Below are positions 15,236-24,000 of a DNA stretch of 35,676 nt, piece after piece; position 1 is the first letter of the stretch, and each line of letters starts with the position of its first letter. Both the position numbers and the translations under genes were made by a program. The DNA lies in assembly GCA_050258555.1 (NCBI GenBank), contig JBLMZA010000008.1:1-35676 (forward strand), given 5' to 3'. The notes under the pieces were generated by a model. It had not been told where the DNA came from. It was given only the letters and a program-made list of their open reading frames with translations, and ran no database searches. Source of the stretch: CAISDA01 sp050258555. Lineage in GTDB: Bacteria; Bacteroidota; Ignavibacteria; UBA10030; UBA8401.

Positions 15236-17668
15236 CTACTTTTCCAGCACAAGCCTGCGCACCATCGTGTGCGGGCCGGCTTTCAGCCTGCAGAAGTACA
15301 TGCCGCCCGGAAGGCCCGCGGCATTCCACTGCTTCTCATAGGCACCGGGCTCCATCATCCCCTGCGCAAGAAGGGCTACCTCACGCCCGAGCACATCGAA
15401 GATGGAAAGACGGACCTCTTCGGCCGAGGCAAGCTCGAAACGGAGGATGGTCGAAGGGTTGAAGGGGTTGGGATAATTCTGCGCAAGCGCAACGCTTCGG
15501 GGGGCGAATGAAGCGTCCACGTCGATCACGCGGCTGTACTCGAACCGTCCGTCCCGGTCGATCTGCCGGAGGCGATAGGAATAGAGGCCCGACGCTCCGG
15601 GCCGGTCGACGAGCGTATACTCATGCGGCGATTGCGTCGTACCGAAGCCCGGCACAAAGCCGATCTTCTTCCACGCGTTTTCTTCGGCGCTGCGTGCGGG
15701 TCCTTTGCGCTCGATCTCGAAACCGTAGTTGTTCGTTTCCGTCTGCGTGCGCCAGGAAAGAAGTGCCGCGCGTCCCTGCATTTGCACGGAGAAGTCCGAC
15801 AGTTCGATTGGCAGCGGAAGTTCGAGAAGGGCTCCATACACATTGAGCTTCCCGAATCCCCACGACGGATTCGGAAGGAAGCCCGTCATGGCGTCGGACG
15901 TGCCGTGCTGCATGATCGCATCATAGATCTGCTGGGGAGAGGCATCGGGCCGCTGCTGGAACAACAGCGCCGCCGCGCCGGCACATACCGGAGAGGCCAT
16001 GCTCGTTCCCTGCATCACGTAATAATGCGCGTCGCCTCCCGACTGCCCGTCATCATCCACGCAATAGAATGTCGACGAGGTATAGACGTCCCTGTCTCGC
16101 AGCGAAATGATCATTGTTCCCGGCGCAACGATGTTCGGCTTCAATTCCCCATCCACGCGCGGCCCCCGGCTCGAATAGGAGGAAAGCGAACCCGAGGGTC
16201 CTTCGCCCGTGCCGGTTCCGCCGTTCATTCCCGTCCAGGTTTGGCGCGAGGTGAATGCACCCACGGTGAAGGCGTGATCGGCATCGCCCGGAGAGGTGAC
16301 GGTGAAACCGGGATCGGGAGCGGCGAACTGCACAAAGCCGCGGCCGAAATTTTCATAGAGATGGAACTGGCGCATCACCGATGAGCGGTTGACGACGCGC
16401 AGGAAGTATGTGCCGGGCTGATTGACGATCGGCGGATTGTACTGCGAGAATTGGGATTCGGTGCCGCGCGGACTTTCCTTGGTCGTGTTGCGCGAGACAT
16501 CGGTCAAAAGTTTCCCGTCCTTGTCGTAATACAGGAGCGAGAGCACGCTGCGCTCGGCGCCGTCGGACCACACCAGATTGAATGCGAGGTAGAGCGTACC
16601 GGAATAGGCGCCGACAGTGACCGGGATGAATCCGCTCGTGTCGCCTGCCGAGACAAAGCCGGAGGCATGACGCATCGCGCTGCCGAAATTTCCCGCCGCC
16701 GCAAAGCAGGCCACGCCGCGGCTGTATGCCCAGTCGACGGCCTGGGCCATCGCATTCGATCCGTCATGATACGCATCCCAGGCACCGTAGCTCAGGTTGA
16801 TCACCTTCACATGGAAGGAGTCGACCGCCGCATGGATCGCCGCGATGACGGAGGCATCCGTCGCCGCGCCGCTCCCGTCCATGCCGACTTTGAGGAAGAC
16901 AAGTTCCGCCTGCGGCGCCGTTCCGCGGTAGGCGCCGCCGCCGTTAGCCGTATTCGATGCGGAATAAAATCCCCGGCCGAGCGCGCAGCCGGCCACATGC
17001 GTGCCGTGTCCGGTCGCGGTGTTGGCGACAATGGTGTCGATCTGGGGATAGAAGGAATAATCCCGCTTGATGAAACCCTGCGGCAGTTCCGTTCCGGCGT
17101 AGGACACATCGATGCCCGAATCGATGATGCCGATCGGCACGCCGGAGCCCGAAAGGCCGGAGGTCCAGACGAGATCCGCCTTGATGGCGCGCGATGCCGC
17201 ATTGCTCAGGGGAAGGAGTTCGGATTCCGCCGTTTCCATTTTTTGAACGTCATCGAGCGAAAGCACGCCTGCGAGCGAGGCCACGGGGATCTTCGCGAGA
17301 TAGAATCCGAGCGGGTGATGCTGGGACGGGGGCGTCCAGGTTTCGGGATAGATGCGTCCGCCGCGCGCGGCATACGCTGCCTGCAGCGCCGGAGAGGGGG
17401 CTTCTTTGGCATACACGGCAGCCATGATTGCAGGAAGGCCGGAAGCCGATGACACCGTGGTGCGCGAGGCGGAAGTAAGTGATCGCTCGATCTGTGCGAT
17501 GAGCGCGGCGCTTGCAGCCTTCTTTTCCAGGGCGGAGGCAAGGGCGGGATCCCTGCGCCGCAGCTCCTGCGGAACCTCCGCCTTCGCAGGCAGCGTGAAG
17601 GAGAAAAGACAGACGCAGCAGGCCGAGAGGACGACAGCCGAAGGCAGACGCCGGCAGGCATTGCTCAC
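15236..17668 (-). CDS. Subtilisin-like S8 serine protease with T9SS sorting domain (copy 2)
   Basis: An 810-residue paralogue of its neighbour with the same plan: signal peptide (to about residue 30), propeptide, S8 domain with D183 (IGIIDSGID), H221 (TGHGTHVAG) and S556 (GTSMASPVCAG), an FN3-like stretch (ALLSWRTQTETNNYGFEIERK), and a T9SS type A tail (QNYPNPFNPSTILRF, ending RRLVLEK). All triad residues are intact. Many segments align almost residue by residue with copy 1, including WGFGKLNVYGALLE against WGHGKLDVNAALQS, so tandem duplication is likely. The start is GTG at 17668, fixed by an AGGAGG six bases upstream. The gap of 145 bases to copy 1 has no T-tracted terminator, so the pair may be co-transcribed. 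Confidence 0.95.
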   Translation of the reverse strand: MSNACRRLPSAVVLSACCVCLFSFTLPAKAEVPQELRRRDPALASALEKKAASAALIAQIERSLTSASRTTVSSASGLPAIMAAVYAKEAPSPALQAAYAARGGRIYPETWTPPSQHHPLGFYLAKIPVASLAGVLSLDDVQKMETAESELLPLSNAASRAIKADLVWTSGLSGSGVPIGIIDSGIDVSYAGTELPQGFIKRDYSFYPQIDTIVANTATGHGTHVAGCALGRGFYSASNTANGGGAYRGTAPQAELVFLKVGMDGSGAATDASVIAAIHAAVDSFHVKVINLSYGAWDAYHDGSNAMAQAVDWAYSRGVACFAAAGNFGSAMRHASGFVSAGDTSGFIPVTVGAYSGTLYLAFNLVWSDGAERSVLSLLYYDKDGKLLTDVSRNTTKESPRGTESQFSQYNPPIVNQPGTYFLRVVNRSSVMRQFHLYENFGRGFVQFAAPDPGFTVTSPGDADHAFTVGAFTSRQTWTGMNGGTGTGEGPSGSLSSYSSRGPRVDGELKPNIVAPGTMIISLRDRDVYTSSTFYCVDDDGQSGGDAHYYVMQGTSMASPVCAGAAALLFQQRPDASPQQIYDAIMQHGTSDAMTGFLPNPSWGFGKLNVYGALLELPLPIELSDFSVQMQGRAALLSWRTQTETNNYGFEIERKGPARSAEENAWKKIGFVPGFGTTQSPHEYTLVDRPGASGLYSYRLRQIDRDGRFEYSRVIDVDASFAPRSVALAQNYPNPFNPSTILRFELASAEEVRLSIFDVLGREVALLAQGMMEPGAYEKQWNAAGLPGGMYFCRLKAGPHTMVRRLVLEK

Positions 17669-17674
17669 AAGACA

Positions 17675-17680
17675 CCTCCT
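17675..17680 (-). promoter_or_regulatory. Strong Shine-Dalgarno that fixes a GTG start
   Basis: AGGAGG on the minus strand, six bases before GTG at 17668. The nearby ATG at 17702 is in another frame, so this site decides the start of the S8 protease copy 2. Confidence 0.75.
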
Positions 17681-17799
17681 CGAAAAACAGATGATGCTTC
17701 ACATATGATACACGATGCCGCCGTGCCTTGTGTGTGCTTCAGCGTATCGCCGCCACTGTGTGTTTAGAGTATACGAGGATTTCCTGTGGTGCGCGAGTT

Positions 17800-17829
17800 A
17801 GAAACTTCTTATGAAGATTAGAAGTTTCT
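17800..17829. repeat. Perfect 10-bp inverted repeat between regulator and protease
   Basis: Arms AGAAACTTCT (17800-17809) and AGAAGTTTCT (17820-17829) with a 10-base spacer that itself holds GAAG. On the plus strand it is followed by a T-run (17832-17837), but no plus-strand gene lies upstream. On the minus strand, the direction of the regulator gene ending at 17836, no T-run follows. It may be a weak terminator for the regulator or a protein-binding site upstream of the proteases. Confidence 0.6.
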
Positions 17830-17835
17830 CATTTT

Positions 17836-19257
17836 TTACGTCACATTTTTTGCCACTTCGATGCCCAGCTGTTCCATGCGGTAGCGCAGCTTCGAGCGCG
17901 ACAGGCCCAGAATCTTCGCCGCCTGCACCTGATTGCCGTCGGTGAGCTTGAGCGTGCGCGTGATCACTTCATGGAGCACCGTGTTCATCTTCACGCCCGT
18001 GCTCGGTATGCGGATGGCGAATGTATCTCCGCCCGGAAGCGGCGCGGCTTCGGCCGCGCCCGCGGCAGGAGGCTTTGCGCCCGTGAGGAACGAGAGATGC
18101 TGCGGCTTCACGACATCGGAATCGATCAAAAGCACGACGCGCTCCATCGTGTTCCGGAGCTCGCGCACATTGCCCTTCCATGTGTGGTTCTCCAGGATCT
18201 TCACCGCATCGGGCGCGATGCCGCGCATCGACTTGTTGAACTTCTCGGCGAATTCGTTCATGAACGCGTAGGCCAGAAGCGAGATATCCTCCTTCCGTTC
18301 GCGCAGCGGAGGAACAATGAGCGTGGCGACATTCAACCGGTAGAAGAGATCTTCGCGGAATGTGCCGATCTCGACCGATTTTTCGAGGCTGCGGTTGGTG
18401 GCCGCCAGCACACGCACGTTGACCGAGATCTCGCGCGTGCCGCCGAGCCGGTAGAACGTGCGCTCCTGCAGCACGCGCAGGAGCTTCACCTGCACATCCA
18501 GGGAGAGCTCGCCGATTTCATCGAGCAGTATCGTGCCGCCGTTGGCCAGTTCGAAGCGCCCCTGGCGCATCTTGTCGGACGCGCCGGTGAAGGCGCCCTT
18601 CTCGTATCCGAAGAGCTCGCTTTCGGCCAGGTCGCGCGGAATGGCGCCGCAGTTGATCGAGACGAACGGACCGTCCGAGCGCCGGCTCGACTTGTGTATG
18701 AAGCGCGCGATGAGCTCTTTGCCCGTGCCCGATTCGCCCTCGATCAGGACGGTCGTGTCCTCGCTCTGCGCGTATTTTTCGGCCGCCAGCATCACGCTCA
18801 TCATCGCCTTGGAAGCGCCGAGCACGCGCACATTGGCCGTGCCGCTGTCCGATTCCATGAGCGTCTTGAGGCGCGCCACTTCGTTCTGAAGGCTCGTGTA
18901 CTGCAGCGCCTTGTGAATGATGATGTCCAGCTGGTCCAGGTTGATCGGCTTGACGATGAAATCCTCAGCGCCGTTTTTCATGGCGTTCACCGCCAGCTGG
19001 ACGTCCGAATAGGCCGTCATCATGATCACCGGAAGCTGCGGATAGAGCTTCTTCACTTCGGGAAGAATGTCGAGTCCGCTGGCATCGCCGAGATAAATAT
19101 CGAGCAGCACCAGTTCCGGCTGCTCGTTCATGAGCGTGTCCATCACGGCGCCGCCGCTGGTGCAGACGGCCACGTCGTAGTTCTTGGTGGTCAGAACGCG
19201 TTTCAACGACGAGTAGATGAGCTGGTCGTCGTCGACGATCATAATTTTATGCTTCAT
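17836..19257 (-). CDS. Sigma-54-dependent response regulator (NtrC family)
   Basis: A 473-residue transcription activator. The receiver domain has the phospho-acceptor D53 (LVLLDIYLG), acidic DDD at 9-11, T81 and K103 (VKP). The AAA+ domain has Walker A GESGTGKE (174-181), the sigma-54 contact loop GAFTGA (221-226), Walker B GGTILLDEIGE and the arginine finger region FREDLFYRLNV. The C-terminal Fis-like helix-turn-helix is GNQVQAAKILGLSRSKLRYRMEQLG. With GAFTGA intact it should act with sigma-54 RNA polymerase. The ATG at 19257 is preferred to 19266 because AGGAAG sits 9 bases before it. The start overlaps the kinase stop by 11 bases, so the two form an operon and a cognate pair. Confidence 0.95.
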   Translation of the reverse strand: MKHKIMIVDDDQLIYSSLKRVLTTKNYDVAVCTSGGAVMDTLMNEQPELVLLDIYLGDASGLDILPEVKKLYPQLPVIMMTAYSDVQLAVNAMKNGAEDFIVKPINLDQLDIIIHKALQYTSLQNEVARLKTLMESDSGTANVRVLGASKAMMSVMLAAEKYAQSEDTTVLIEGESGTGKELIARFIHKSSRRSDGPFVSINCGAIPRDLAESELFGYEKGAFTGASDKMRQGRFELANGGTILLDEIGELSLDVQVKLLRVLQERTFYRLGGTREISVNVRVLAATNRSLEKSVEIGTFREDLFYRLNVATLIVPPLRERKEDISLLAYAFMNEFAEKFNKSMRGIAPDAVKILENHTWKGNVRELRNTMERVVLLIDSDVVKPQHLSFLTGAKPPAAGAAEAAPLPGGDTFAIRIPSTGVKMNTVLHEVITRTLKLTDGNQVQAAKILGLSRSKLRYRMEQLGIEVAKNVT

Positions 19258-20818
19258 TGAAGGCATCTTCCTGTGCGTTATGCGCCGGCAGCGTGATGGT
19301 GAATGTGGTTCCGCAATTGACGGCGCTCGTGACGCGGATATCGCCGTTATGCGACTGAATGATTTGCTGGCTCATCGAAAGACCGAGTCCGGTTCCATGC
19401 GCCTTCTTGGTGAAGAAGGGGCTGAAGATCTTTTCCATGTCTTCCTTCTTGATGCCGATGCCGTCGTCCTTCACCTCGATGACGACGTACGGCTTCTCCT
19501 TCTCCTGCTCGAGCCGGGTGGTGACTTCAATCGATCCGGCATCGTTGACCGCGTCGGCGGCGTTGGTGAGCAGATTGATCATCACCTGCTGTATCTGTCC
19601 GTTGTCCAGAAGCAGTTGCGGAAGCTCCGCGGCCAGATGCGGGATCACGCGGATATTCTTCTTCGTGAAGATCGTGCGGCAGAGCTCGATGGCGCGCTGG
19701 ATGACCCCGTTCACATTCTCGTACTTCTTCACGGGCTTCGTGGGCCGCGCGAAGTTGAGCGTATTCTCGATGATATGGTCGATGCGGACCGCCCCCTGGA
19801 GCGTCGCCTCGATCGCCTCGCGCACGTCCTCGTTGTCCTTCGGCAGCACCGACTGCAGATATTGGAGGTTCATGCTGATGGCGGCAAGCGGATTGCGGAT
19901 CTCGTGCGCGATGCCGGCCGACAGCCGCCCAAGCAGCGAAAGCTTGTCGGCCTGCAGCAGCTGCTCCCGGAGCTGGCGCTCGACCGTCACATCCCGCACA
20001 TAGGCGATGATGTATTCCTGCGTGTCGTAGAGCACTTTGCCCGCATGCGCTTCGCATATGAGCGCGTCGCCCGAGGGACCCTCATATTGAAACTCGACCG
20101 TGCTTTCCGAATGCTGCTCGACCATGCTTTTAATGTCGATCGGCAGCGGAGAAGACATCTTCAGAAGGTCGTGCTTCGGAATGCCCAGAAGCGTCTCGGC
20201 GGCATGATTGCAGTCCACCAGCGCCATGCCGCGCGAAGGATCGAGCAGGAAATACGCCACGAAATTATTTTCAAAGAGGCTGCGGTAGCGGCTTTCCGAT
20301 TCCAGAAGCTGCTTGTTCTTCTGCAGAAGCGCGTTGTTGAACTGCTCGAGCTCTTCCATCTTGTCCTCGATCTTCTTGATCAGGACGAGATTGTGCGCCT
20401 TGAGAAAATCCTTCTCCTCGGCGGTGACATCGGCCGTCACTTCCGGCGGAGCCGCTGTGATGAGCTCCTTCACCGTGTTGAGCAGCGTCTCGATGCCCGA
20501 ATACTTCACCACGTAGCGGTTGACGCCGATCGAATAGCCGAACTGCTCGTCCTCCGGCGACACGTAGTTGCCCGTGTAGAGGATGAACGGAATGTGACGC
20601 ATCTGCGGATTGCCCTTGATCTCGCGGCAGAGCTGAAAGCCGTCGAGCTTGGGCATCATCGCATCCGAGATCACCAACTGCACCTTGTGCGTCTGAAGAA
20701 CCTGCAGCGCTTCAAGCCCGTTCGATGCCCGCAAGACTTCATACTCCTGCGTCGACAGAATGTCTTCCAGCAGATCAAGATTGGCGCGGATATCGTCAAC
20801 TATTAGGATTGAGGCCAT
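19247..20818 (-). CDS. REC-PAS histidine kinase (hybrid, receiver at N-terminus)
   Basis: A 523-residue sensor kinase without obvious membrane segments. Residues 1-120 are a receiver domain (D8-D9, phospho-acceptor D52 in VISDAMMP), but the usual Lys-Pro is Lys-Tyr at 105-106. A coiled coil (about 140-178) leads to a PAS domain (SRYRSLFENNFVAYFLLD to about 280). The HisKA box is GIAHEIRNPLAAIS with H305, and the HATPase domain has N-box LLTNAADAVNDAG, G1 VKDDGIGIKKED, F-box FSPFFTKK and G2 GTGLGLSMS. The start at 20818 is chosen because the receiver begins there; the frame upstream is non-family. It is the likely partner of the NtrC-type regulator it overlaps. As it is cytosolic, its input is probably another phosphodonor or the PAS ligand. 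Confidence 0.93.
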   Translation of the reverse strand: MASILIVDDIRANLDLLEDILSTQEYEVLRASNGLEALQVLQTHKVQLVISDAMMPKLDGFQLCREIKGNPQMRHIPFILYTGNYVSPEDEQFGYSIGVNRYVVKYSGIETLLNTVKELITAAPPEVTADVTAEEKDFLKAHNLVLIKKIEDKMEELEQFNNALLQKNKQLLESESRYRSLFENNFVAYFLLDPSRGMALVDCNHAAETLLGIPKHDLLKMSSPLPIDIKSMVEQHSESTVEFQYEGPSGDALICEAHAGKVLYDTQEYIIAYVRDVTVERQLREQLLQADKLSLLGRLSAGIAHEIRNPLAAISMNLQYLQSVLPKDNEDVREAIEATLQGAVRIDHIIENTLNFARPTKPVKKYENVNGVIQRAIELCRTIFTKKNIRVIPHLAAELPQLLLDNGQIQQVMINLLTNAADAVNDAGSIEVTTRLEQEKEKPYVVIEVKDDGIGIKKEDMEKIFSPFFTKKAHGTGLGLSMSQQIIQSHNGDIRVTSAVNCGTTFTITLPAHNAQEDAFNEA

Positions 20819-20977
20819 TTGTTTCCTAAGATGTCGGAGAAACACCAAGCATCCGTCTGCGGTGCCGCGGACGGAAAAACCTGCACTAGGATGTTGCAAG
20901 CCATTTGGCGAATAATGTACAATGTAATATACACTGCCCGGCGAAAGAAAGCAAGGGACCTTCCCCCCAGAAGACGC

Positions 20978-21025
20978 CAATGCCTCCTGCAGCGCCGTTG
21001 TATCGGACCGATGCAGAAGGCATTG
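20978..21025. repeat. Long imperfect hairpin upstream of the kinase gene
   Basis: 14-base arms 20978-20991 and 21012-21025 (CAATGCCTCCTGCA / TGCAGAAGGCATTG) differ at one position, which would be a U-G wobble in minus-strand RNA. The 20-base loop contains a smaller CCG/CGG pairing. There is no T-tract. It is either a structured end of the 21062 transcript or part of the 5' leader of the kinase operon. Confidence 0.55.
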
Positions 21026-21061
21026 AAACGCTCTCCGTCGTTGTCGCTTCAACAGGCCTGT

Positions 21062-24000
21062 TTAGAAATCGCCTCCGAGCGAGAAATAATATTTCGGCAC
21101 CGAGAAGCCGTGCAGGTCATAGGACCATGCGACGTCCATTTTCAGCGGAAGCCCGAAGATGAAGAAGCGCAGGCCGGTTCCCATGCCGATCAAAAGATCC
21201 TGCGTGACTTTATCGCCGTTGGCATTGGTGCCGATGGCGCGGTAGGCCTTGTCGTTCGTCCATGACGATCCGATATCGGTGAAGAACAGTCCCGTGATGT
21301 TCTGAAGCGCCAGAGGCAGTCCGCCGGTGACAAGATAGCGGATAAAGGGGAACCGGAGTTCATAGTTCATGAGTCCGAAGCGCGTGCCGTTTTTCACGTT
21401 GTAATTGTATCCGCGCAGCGGCAGGGCCGGAGACAGGAAGGCATAGTCTTCGACGTTCTCGATCGGGATGCCGCCCGATTCGAATTCGCGGTTGATCCAT
21501 CCTTCGGTGCCGCCGATGAAGAAGCGCTGCGGATTGGCGCCCAGGCTGACGCCTCCCGACCAGCGCACGGCGAATGTATAATCGCGGAAGAGCTTGAAAT
21601 ACGTCCGGTAGTCGAGCGTGACGGTCTGGAAGTTGAGCGCATTTTCTCCGATGGCCGGAGAGATCATCGCGCTCAGATTGTAGCGCGTGCCGTTATTCGG
21701 CGCGGTATATCCCCAGAGCGTATTGTCGTGCACGATGCTGATCGAGGGAATGATCAAGGAGCGCTTCTGCGTCGGGATGAACGTGTAATCGAGATTTTCG
21801 CGCAGGAGGTTCATCCACGAGACGCCGAACTCGAACCGGTTGAACCGGTCGACCGGATACGATGCCGAACCCGCCAGCCCCCAGGTGCGGAACCGGTAGA
21901 GCGACACGTCGCCGAAGGGCGAATCAAGATAGAGGAAGCGCGCCGAATGATAGCCCTGTATGCCGTAGTCGATCTTCGCCGGCAGATAATAATACGCCAG
22001 CACATAGTCGCTGTTTTTCAGATCGAGCAGCAGATTGGTGAGGAAATAGATCTGATGGTCGCCGAGCATGTCGGAGAAGGCCATCATCGTCGTTCCCTGC
22101 ACGCCGTAGAATGTGCTGAAGGCCGCATTGCCGTAGACGATGTCGGGCGTGAAGTTCAGCTTGTACTTGTTGACCTTGTAGTTGCCGTTCTCATCGACAT
22201 TATCTTCCACCGCGATATTCTTCCCGGCCGGCGCAGAGCCGCCCGATGGAACGATCTCGCGCTTTTTCGATGTGTCTTCGGAAAAGACGTAGTTGTTGAA
22301 ATCGATCCGGATGTTGCTGCCGTAGACCGCCGTCGTATCCGACTTCTTTTCGTTGCGCGCGGCGGCGGCCATGGCCGTTCCCGTCGTATCGGCCGTCTTG
22401 CGGATGAGGTTCGCCTGCCGTTTCAGATATTCCGTGGGCTCGAGCTCATTCACGGCGAGCTTGCGCTCAAAGGGCGTCTTCAACAGGAAAATGTCGAATC
22501 CCGCTTCATTGAGCGAGGCAAACGACAGTTTGTTCGCATCGGCCGAGAGCGAAATCTGATAGACGCCCGAAATCGAATTGGTGATCGGACGGTCGGCGCC
22601 CGTTGCAAGCGTCCGCTCATACACGTTGTTGATGCCGTTCTTATCCGAAACATAGAGCAGCTTCGTGCCGTCGGGCGAAGGCACCGGATTGGTCTTCGAG
22701 CATCCGGGTTCGTCCGTGATGCGCTTCATGACGCCGGTCTCGGTGTCGATGGCATAGATGTCCGTCTGCGAATAGTCGTAATGCGCCATCTCGAATCTCG
22801 GCGGCACCATCGAGGGAGCGATGTAGTCGCGCCGGTCGGACACGAAATAAATCGTCTTCCCGTCGGAAGCGAACGCGGGATCGGAATCAGAAAAGACATC
22901 GTTCGTCACCGGCTTCAGCTCCTTTGTCGGGATCGAATACGTGTAGATATCGGACTGCCGGGCATTGTTGCCCACGAAGGCGAGCTTGTCGCCCTTGGGC
23001 GACCAGTGGACGGAGAAGACGCCCTGAAGCGGAATCTCGATCTTCTCGATATCGCCGTCCGGCACGTCGACGATGAAGATGGCGTCGGCTTCGCCGCTTT
23101 TCGCCGAAAGGGCGATCTTTTTTCCGTCCGGCGACCAGGCGATGCCCGGCGTCAACAGGTGCAGCTCCTCGAAATTGCGCGTGCGCTGCCCGTCGACGAT
23201 TTTTTCCACTTTGTTGTCGATCGTCGAGAGGATGAAGACGTCGAAGTAGTCGTTGCGGTCCGAGATGAACGCGATCTTGTCGCCCTGGGGCGAGATTGCG
23301 GGGCTTGTGTTATAAAAATTGCCGTCCTTCGTATGGTTGGTCAGGCGCTGCGCGAAATCGGCCGGATCCTCGCGCTTGGCGATATCGGGCCAGTAGAGCA
23401 CCTTCTGCTCCTTCTGCCAGCGCTCCGAGAGTTCCGACACGCTCAACCCGATCGTGCTTTTGAATCCGGCATCGACCGAGCGCGCGCCCTTGATGCGGTT
23501 GAGGATCTCGGAGATCTTCTGCTCGCCGTACTTGTTGGCGATGTAGTACCACACGGACTGTCCGCCGCGGTAGGCGAAATAGCCGCCCAGGTAATCGATC
23601 GGCGGCAGGTACGTATGGATGGAGGCGTCGCGCATGAACATATCGGAGTTTGTGTCCCATTTGAGGGCCTCGTATTCGGCGAGGCCTTCGTTGAACCACA
23701 TGGGCAGCTGCAGACGGATGTTGTTCGAGATGATCGACTGGATCGATCCGCCGTAGAACATGTCGTTCAGGACCGCATGCACGAGCTCATGATGGATCAC
23801 ATGGCGGAACATCGCGTAATTGCCCTCGAAGGGAATCACGACGCGGTTCTTGAAGAGTTCCGTGACGCCGCCGATGCCCTCTTCCAGATATTCGCTCACG
23901 ACGTTGGTCTGCTGGAAGTCGTTGTGCGACTCATAGACCATGAGCGGAATGCGGTTGTTGATCTGGTATCGGAAGCTCTTGGAAATCGAGGCGTACGCCG

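Noticed and set aside
17669..17835. A sigma-54 (-24/-12) promoter before the protease pair
   Set aside because: The only GG...GC candidate on the minus strand has wrong spacing and weak flanking bases, so no promoter is called despite the neighbouring sigma-54 activator.
20819..21052. A 78-residue N-terminal extension of the histidine kinase
   Set aside because: The receiver domain begins exactly at the ATG at 20818. The extension crosses an AT-rich promoter-like region and a long hairpin and has no domain character.
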